NCBI GenBank assembly: GCA_036898215.1
Contig: CM072550.1
Coordinates: forward strand, 47,307,746-47,371,745
Length of the DNA stretch: 64,000 nt
Direction: 5' to 3'
Origin: Platycarya strobilacea
Taxonomy: Eukaryota; Streptophyta; Magnoliopsida; Fagales; Juglandaceae
Numbering within the stretch: position 1 is the first letter of the stretch; each line of letters opens with the position of its first letter. Below are positions 60,401 through 64,000 of this stretch, piece after piece. The notes below the pieces were generated by a model. That model was given only the letters and a program-made list of their open reading frames with translations. It had not been told where the DNA came from and did not search any database. A program made the translations under genes and the position numbers.

Positions 60401-60598
60401 AGATGATTGATTGTCATCTTTCACATGTGCATGACATGATTAAATGTTTGAACTTTGAAAATATTAAGATGATTGATTGTCATCTTTCACATGTGCATGA
60501 CATGATTAAAGGTTTGAATTTTGGAAATATTAAGATGATTGATTGTCATATTTCACATGTGCATGTTTTATTTGAATATTTTCAAAAGTGATAGATGT
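60401..60598 (+). repeat. Three 66-bp tandem units in LTR
   Basis: Units start AGATGATTGATTGTCATCTT at 60401, 60467 and 60533, and each contains the palindromic core CACATGTGCATG. Identity between units is high. Confidence 0.92.
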
Positions 60599-61063
60599 TT
60601 TTCTTGACTTATGTAAAAGGTAGATGTCTTTATTTGAAAATTTTGAAAAGTAAAGTGTGCTCCTTTTGTCATATGCAAAAAGTAAAAGATTAGGTTTGAA
60701 ATTTTTGAAAAATAAAGTGTGCTCCTTTTGTCACATGCAAAAAAGTAAAAAGATTTGATTTGAAATTTTTGAAAAGTGAATGATAATATTTTGACATGTG
60801 AATCTTTTTAAATTTGAATATGAAGTCTCATATGCCTATAAATAGATCATTTGAGAGCTTCACACTTACAACACCAAGAGCATACAACATTCATTCAAAG
60901 TTTTCATTCTCTCTTCTCCAAGCATTGAGCCTTAACCCTTGTTTATTTTGAGAGATATAGTTTGTGCTGTATTGTTTTTATTTCACTCATTGAGGAGTGT
61001 TTTCTGATAGCCTACCCACTATCAATTCTTGTATCAGTAAAAGGGTGTGTATAACCCTTGTGT

Positions 61064-61201
61064 GTGTAGAAGGTGTTTTACACGGGAAATAGTTAAATCA
61101 TCAAGTGTGAGGTGATTGGAAGTGTAGAAGGTGTTCTACACGGGGAATAGTTAAATCACCAAGTGTGAGGTGATTGGAAGTGTAGAGGGTGTTCTACACG
61201 G
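61064..61201 (+). repeat. 58-bp tandem units with small hairpins
   Basis: Units start GTGTAGA at 61064, 61122 and 61180, the last partial. Each has GTGTAGAAGGTGTTCTACAC, an inverted repeat able to fold around GGTG. Confidence 0.92.
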
Positions 61202-61483
61202 ATTCTTTGGAGCGGTGCTGCTCAAAGGTGTAATAAGTTTCTATCTCTACCTAAAGGAGATTGAATAGTAGATTTTAGGATCCTCAAGGGGTAGCTTGAG
61301 GCGAGGACGTAGGCAGTGGGGCCGAACCTCGTTAACATACTGAGTTTGCTTCTCTCTTACCTTTACTCTTTATATTTATTACTGTTTCATATTTTATATT
61401 TTATTTTATATACTTGATTCATAATTGTTAATTTTTTAATACAACTCAATTCACCCCCCCTCTTGTGTTAGTCATCTGGGCAA

Positions 61484-63533
61484 TACTTTATATTTAATTA
61501 TTTTACTTTATCATACGTAAGAGTTTTTTATGTATCTTGGGCTCTAGCATAGAGCATAAAAATCCATTTTGAATAAGACTCTAGTATGTATATAAGATTG
61601 TTTAATGGAGACATTTATGGGTGCATATTTTTTATTTCACATGCATAATAAATTTTGTTATATTCTCCTCAACTTATGGCAAAACGACTGTCTCTTTCTT
61701 TGTCTACCATCAAGAGTCTAATGAGAATCAATTATGATAATTTGTATGAATTTCTCACTATTAATTTGGCTATCATGAATTTGGATTTGGTTTTGGGGAT
61801 CTTGTTGAACCCACTTGTTAAGGACTTATTTTGCAGTCTAATTTATCCGTTCCCAATCGACCGAAACCTGAAAATATAATAATAAGGATGATCGGGGTCC
61901 GGGACCGCTCCGACGATCAAGTTAGTGAAAGAGAATATGATGAGAGAAATATGTTGAAGGAAATGTCATAATGTACCTTATTTTGGATTTGGTCCAGGCT
62001 TATTTATAGATGTCTGTGTTTTTCTTAGGAGGTGATTTTAACGTAAAAGATCTAACAGTTGGGACATCACTCGATCGTCATCCCTGAGGAGAGAAACTTG
62101 ATCTGATCCTCCCTGTCTCATCTTATTAATTAGATTTTCCTACAATCAATGCTCAATCAGATCCTTTTGAAGAAGAACATAAATGCGGTCATATCTTCAT
62201 CCAATCTAGTAATTAATGATGCGTGTTTGTAACATTTATGCATTTAAAAGAGAAAATCTGTAGATCGGTGATTGTCCGTTGGTTCATAAATGCGGGAATG
62301 ACTATGACGTGAGGTGGGTTCGCAATAAATGCACTATTATTCTTGACATTAGCGTATCCTCGAAGCCGGCTTATTCTCTTTTTTCTTTATTCGTGGTAGC
62401 CAGTGATCAGGGTTATCTCTGGTTTAAGTATTTCCAGTCGGGTTCAGACACGTGTCATTCGGGTTTAGACCACGGGCTTCAGGCCCAACTTTTTCCGGGT
62501 TTGGGTTCGTTGCCAACTATCCTTTCACCACTAGTGAAAGTTCTGCAGCTGAAAAGACTCGTTATGTGCAGTGAGTGCATTCAATAAGACTTTTCTAATG
62601 ATTATAAAATATACTATTGACAAGTCTATTATGTAGAGCATACTGATACAGATAGTGTTAAAGAATATCTCGATGTCGTTGGAAAGAAATTTATTAAGTT
62701 TGATAAGGCAAAAAATGGACTCTGATGAAACTTCTTATCACCACAACCTATGATGGGCTTAATGGAGTCTGTGAACACATAATGAAACTTACAATTTCAT
62801 TAACAAGCTCAAATGAATGAAAGTTGAGTTGGGACATTATATTTGGTTTCATGCCTGAGTCACGCATATTTCGAACAATTTGATTGTTTATGTATTGAGA
62901 CATTATATTTTGTTTCATACCTGAGTCGCGCGTATTTAAGTAGAGAGTATTTTATGTATTGAAACATATTGATTAGTCTCGTGCTTGGGTCACAAGATAT
63001 TGGACAAGACAAAATTTATGTATTAAGACATTTTGACGAGTCTCATGCCTTAATTATGTGCATTCTGGACAAAACGTATTTTATATATTGAGACATTTCG
63101 ACTAGTCTCGTGTCTGAGCCACGTGCAATATGGACAAAATGTATTACCTATAAGATACAATTTGTTTTAGTTTATACCTGAGGCATGTGGTTGTGAGTAT
63201 ACATTTGGTGTCATATGTCCTATTGATATGTCACTAGACTAGCTATTACAACTGCATTTTGGACAAGGTTTGTTGCTTAAAGATATTCAGATTTTTCTCT
63301 AGGACTTCTTATGGAAACAGGTGTTTGTCACTTCTTTGATTGTTTTCTTACTGCACCTGCATCTCACCGGCCTAAATTACGTGATTACAAGTATTGGTTA
63401 TGTGTCGTATGTTCTGTCAGTATATCATTCACTAGTTTGTATTTGAAGTCACATTTTGAATAAGGCCTTTGATTTTAGGATACTTGTTTGTGTTTATGTT
63501 GTGATTAAATATAATGTTGTCCAATTGAGAGGT
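61484..63533 (+). other. Outer element internal region, right part
   Basis: It shows no pol-like coding. Short frames at 61655-61879 and 62279-62587 have no signature. 61870-62510 holds words such as GGGGTCCGGGACCGCTCCGA and CGATCAAGTTAGTG that remind me of Gypsy LTR ends, so a solo LTR may be inserted here; its ends were not found. A tandem repeat array follows. Confidence 0.45.
62828..63198 (+). repeat. Diverged tandem array, about 64-bp units
   Basis: Five to six units follow the pattern TATTGAGACATTTTGACTAG, TCTCATGCCTGAGTCACG, then TTGGACAAAATGTATT with many substitutions. Unit starts lie near 62828, 62896, 62956, 63020, 63085 and 63150. Confidence 0.8.
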
Positions 63534-63893
63534 TGTTATATTTATTTGTAAATAGTAGAGTAACATTAGCATTTAGTCATTGGGCTCATAACGGGATGAG
63601 CTATTTTTTATAGACAAATAGAGACCCCTACTCTCACCCCCATTATAAATAGAACTTGCCTCTTGAATTCTATTAGCTTCTTGCACTTTTTCTTCTCTCT
63701 CTTAGGAAAAGAACAAAAAGGAAAGAAAATGAGTAGATAGTAGTTATTTTCATAATTGAGGAATTCTTTTTTTTTTTTTTATCTTTTATAGAAATCCTAA
63801 AACTCCATAGAAAATTCATCACAAGCTATTAGAGATATGAAGTTTTAGTTTTTTTGGGTGCATGCTTTGATTATGAGAAGAAATTAAAAGACA
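63534..63893 (+). repeat. Outer element 3' LTR
   Basis: It is homologous to 53168-53535 over nearly its whole length, with a purine-rich AATTGAGAGG just upstream as a weak PPT. It diverges from the 5' copy in the last 30 bases, so the end (about 63893) is approximate. The 107 bases that follow show nothing identifiable. Confidence 0.82.
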
Positions 63894-64000
63894 TAGGCTA
63901 ACGCATTAACTAAAAGTTAGGGCAGGCCTAAATCATTGAGTGAAATCCTTTCATGACATGTATGACTAAGGTGATGAAACTTCACACTACAAGCTCGTCA

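Larger units (their letters stand above)
54238..61483 (+). mobile_element. Sirevirus-like copia element, 5' LTR absent
   Basis: PBS, gag, a spacer with coiled-coil and second knuckle, protease, integrase, RT, RNase H, a long post-pol region, two polypurine tracts (AAAAGGGGGAG at 59984 and CAGGGGGAG at 60096) and a 3' LTR with GAGGACGTAGG and GCCGAACC blocks. Multiple PPTs and those LTR blocks are known from the Sirevirus (SIRE/Maximus) lineage. In-frame stops and one frame change make it defective. Confidence 0.82.
60105..61483 (+). repeat. 3' LTR of inner Sirevirus-like element
   Basis: It follows the second polypurine tract. It contains a TATAAATA box at 60837, three 66-bp and about two and a half 58-bp tandem units, the block GCGAGGACGTAGG...GCCGAACCTCGTTAA (61301-61336), and the end CAATTCACCCCCCCTCTTGTG...ATCTGGGCAA typical of Sirevirus LTRs. 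The start is uncertain by 100 bases or more because the 5' LTR is absent. Confidence 0.7.
53168..63893 (+). mobile_element. Nested LTR-retrotransposon complex
   Basis: Direct repeats at 53168-53535 and 63534-63893 are clearly homologous LTRs in the same orientation, both starting TGTT(G/A)TATTTATTTG. A PBS-like TTGGTATCAAAAC follows the left LTR at 53538. Between them lies a second set of retroelement signals (PBS, gag, pol, polypurine tracts, unrelated LTR). I read this as an outer, apparently non-coding element whose interior holds a Sirevirus-like element. The left boundary of the inner element is unresolved. Confidence 0.8.

Noticed and set aside
60403..60591. A 62-aa frame with a perfect 22-residue repeat
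   Set aside because: It is produced by 66-bp DNA tandem units in an LTR; 66 is divisible by three, so the frame repeats by chance.
60401..61201. CRISPR-like spacing of repeats
   Set aside because: Units are directly adjacent without unique spacers, and this is a plant retroelement LTR.
1..64000. tRNA or rRNA genes
   Set aside because: I looked for the B-box GGTTCGA-type context and cloverleaf arms and found none convincing; GTTCGATCC near 34000 is part of the hAT-like insert.

Overview
The window is nuclear DNA from a flowering plant. Genes are split by GT-AG introns, intergenic DNA is AT-rich, and Ty1-copia elements, L1-type LINEs and many small inverted-repeat transposons are present. All five protein genes have close plant homologues and read like a woody eudicot. 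The small-repeat families look to me like those of Fagales such as walnut or pecan, but that is an impression from memory and not a test.

Layout: 1-3528 is the 3' part of a decayed Ty1-copia element with its 3' LTR. 3529-6600 is AT-rich spacer. 6782-10424 (+) is a mitochondrial uncoupling protein of the UCP2/PUMP2 type (9 exons, 302 aa). A cluster of hairpin repeats follows. 13060-18635 (+) is a MAC5A/B (RBM22-like) splicing factor with CCCH and RRM domains (4 exons, 521 aa); a 177-bp hairpin transposon lies just upstream of its TATA-like box and several insertions lie in its introns. 21023-29226 (-) is the cytosolic alpha-glucan phosphorylase PHS2 (15 exons, 844 aa), with three small transposons in introns. 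32043-38878 (-) is an almost full-length but dead L1-type LINE with two DNA transposons nested in its RT/RNase H region. 40952-42550 (+) is an intron-less OCTOPUS-like (DUF740) gene. 44688-47806 (-) is an NPF8/PTR1-type peptide transporter (4 exons, 570 aa). 47807-53167 is repeat-rich spacer. 53168-63893 is a nested LTR-retrotransposon complex: outer LTRs of about 365 bp flank a decayed Sirevirus-like gag-pol with an antisense reading frame between pol and its 3' LTR.

The five genes act in separate processes (mitochondrial proton leak and metabolite transport, pre-mRNA splicing, cytosolic glucan turnover, phloem and vascular polarity, di/tripeptide uptake) and form no operon-like unit. What links them is neighbourhood: NPF8 next to a DUF740 gene, and UCP near both, recalls Arabidopsis segments. 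The most notable non-genic signals are the antisense ORF, the chimeric 5' end of the inner retroelement, the promoter-proximal hairpin transposon, and several insertions with exact target-site duplications.
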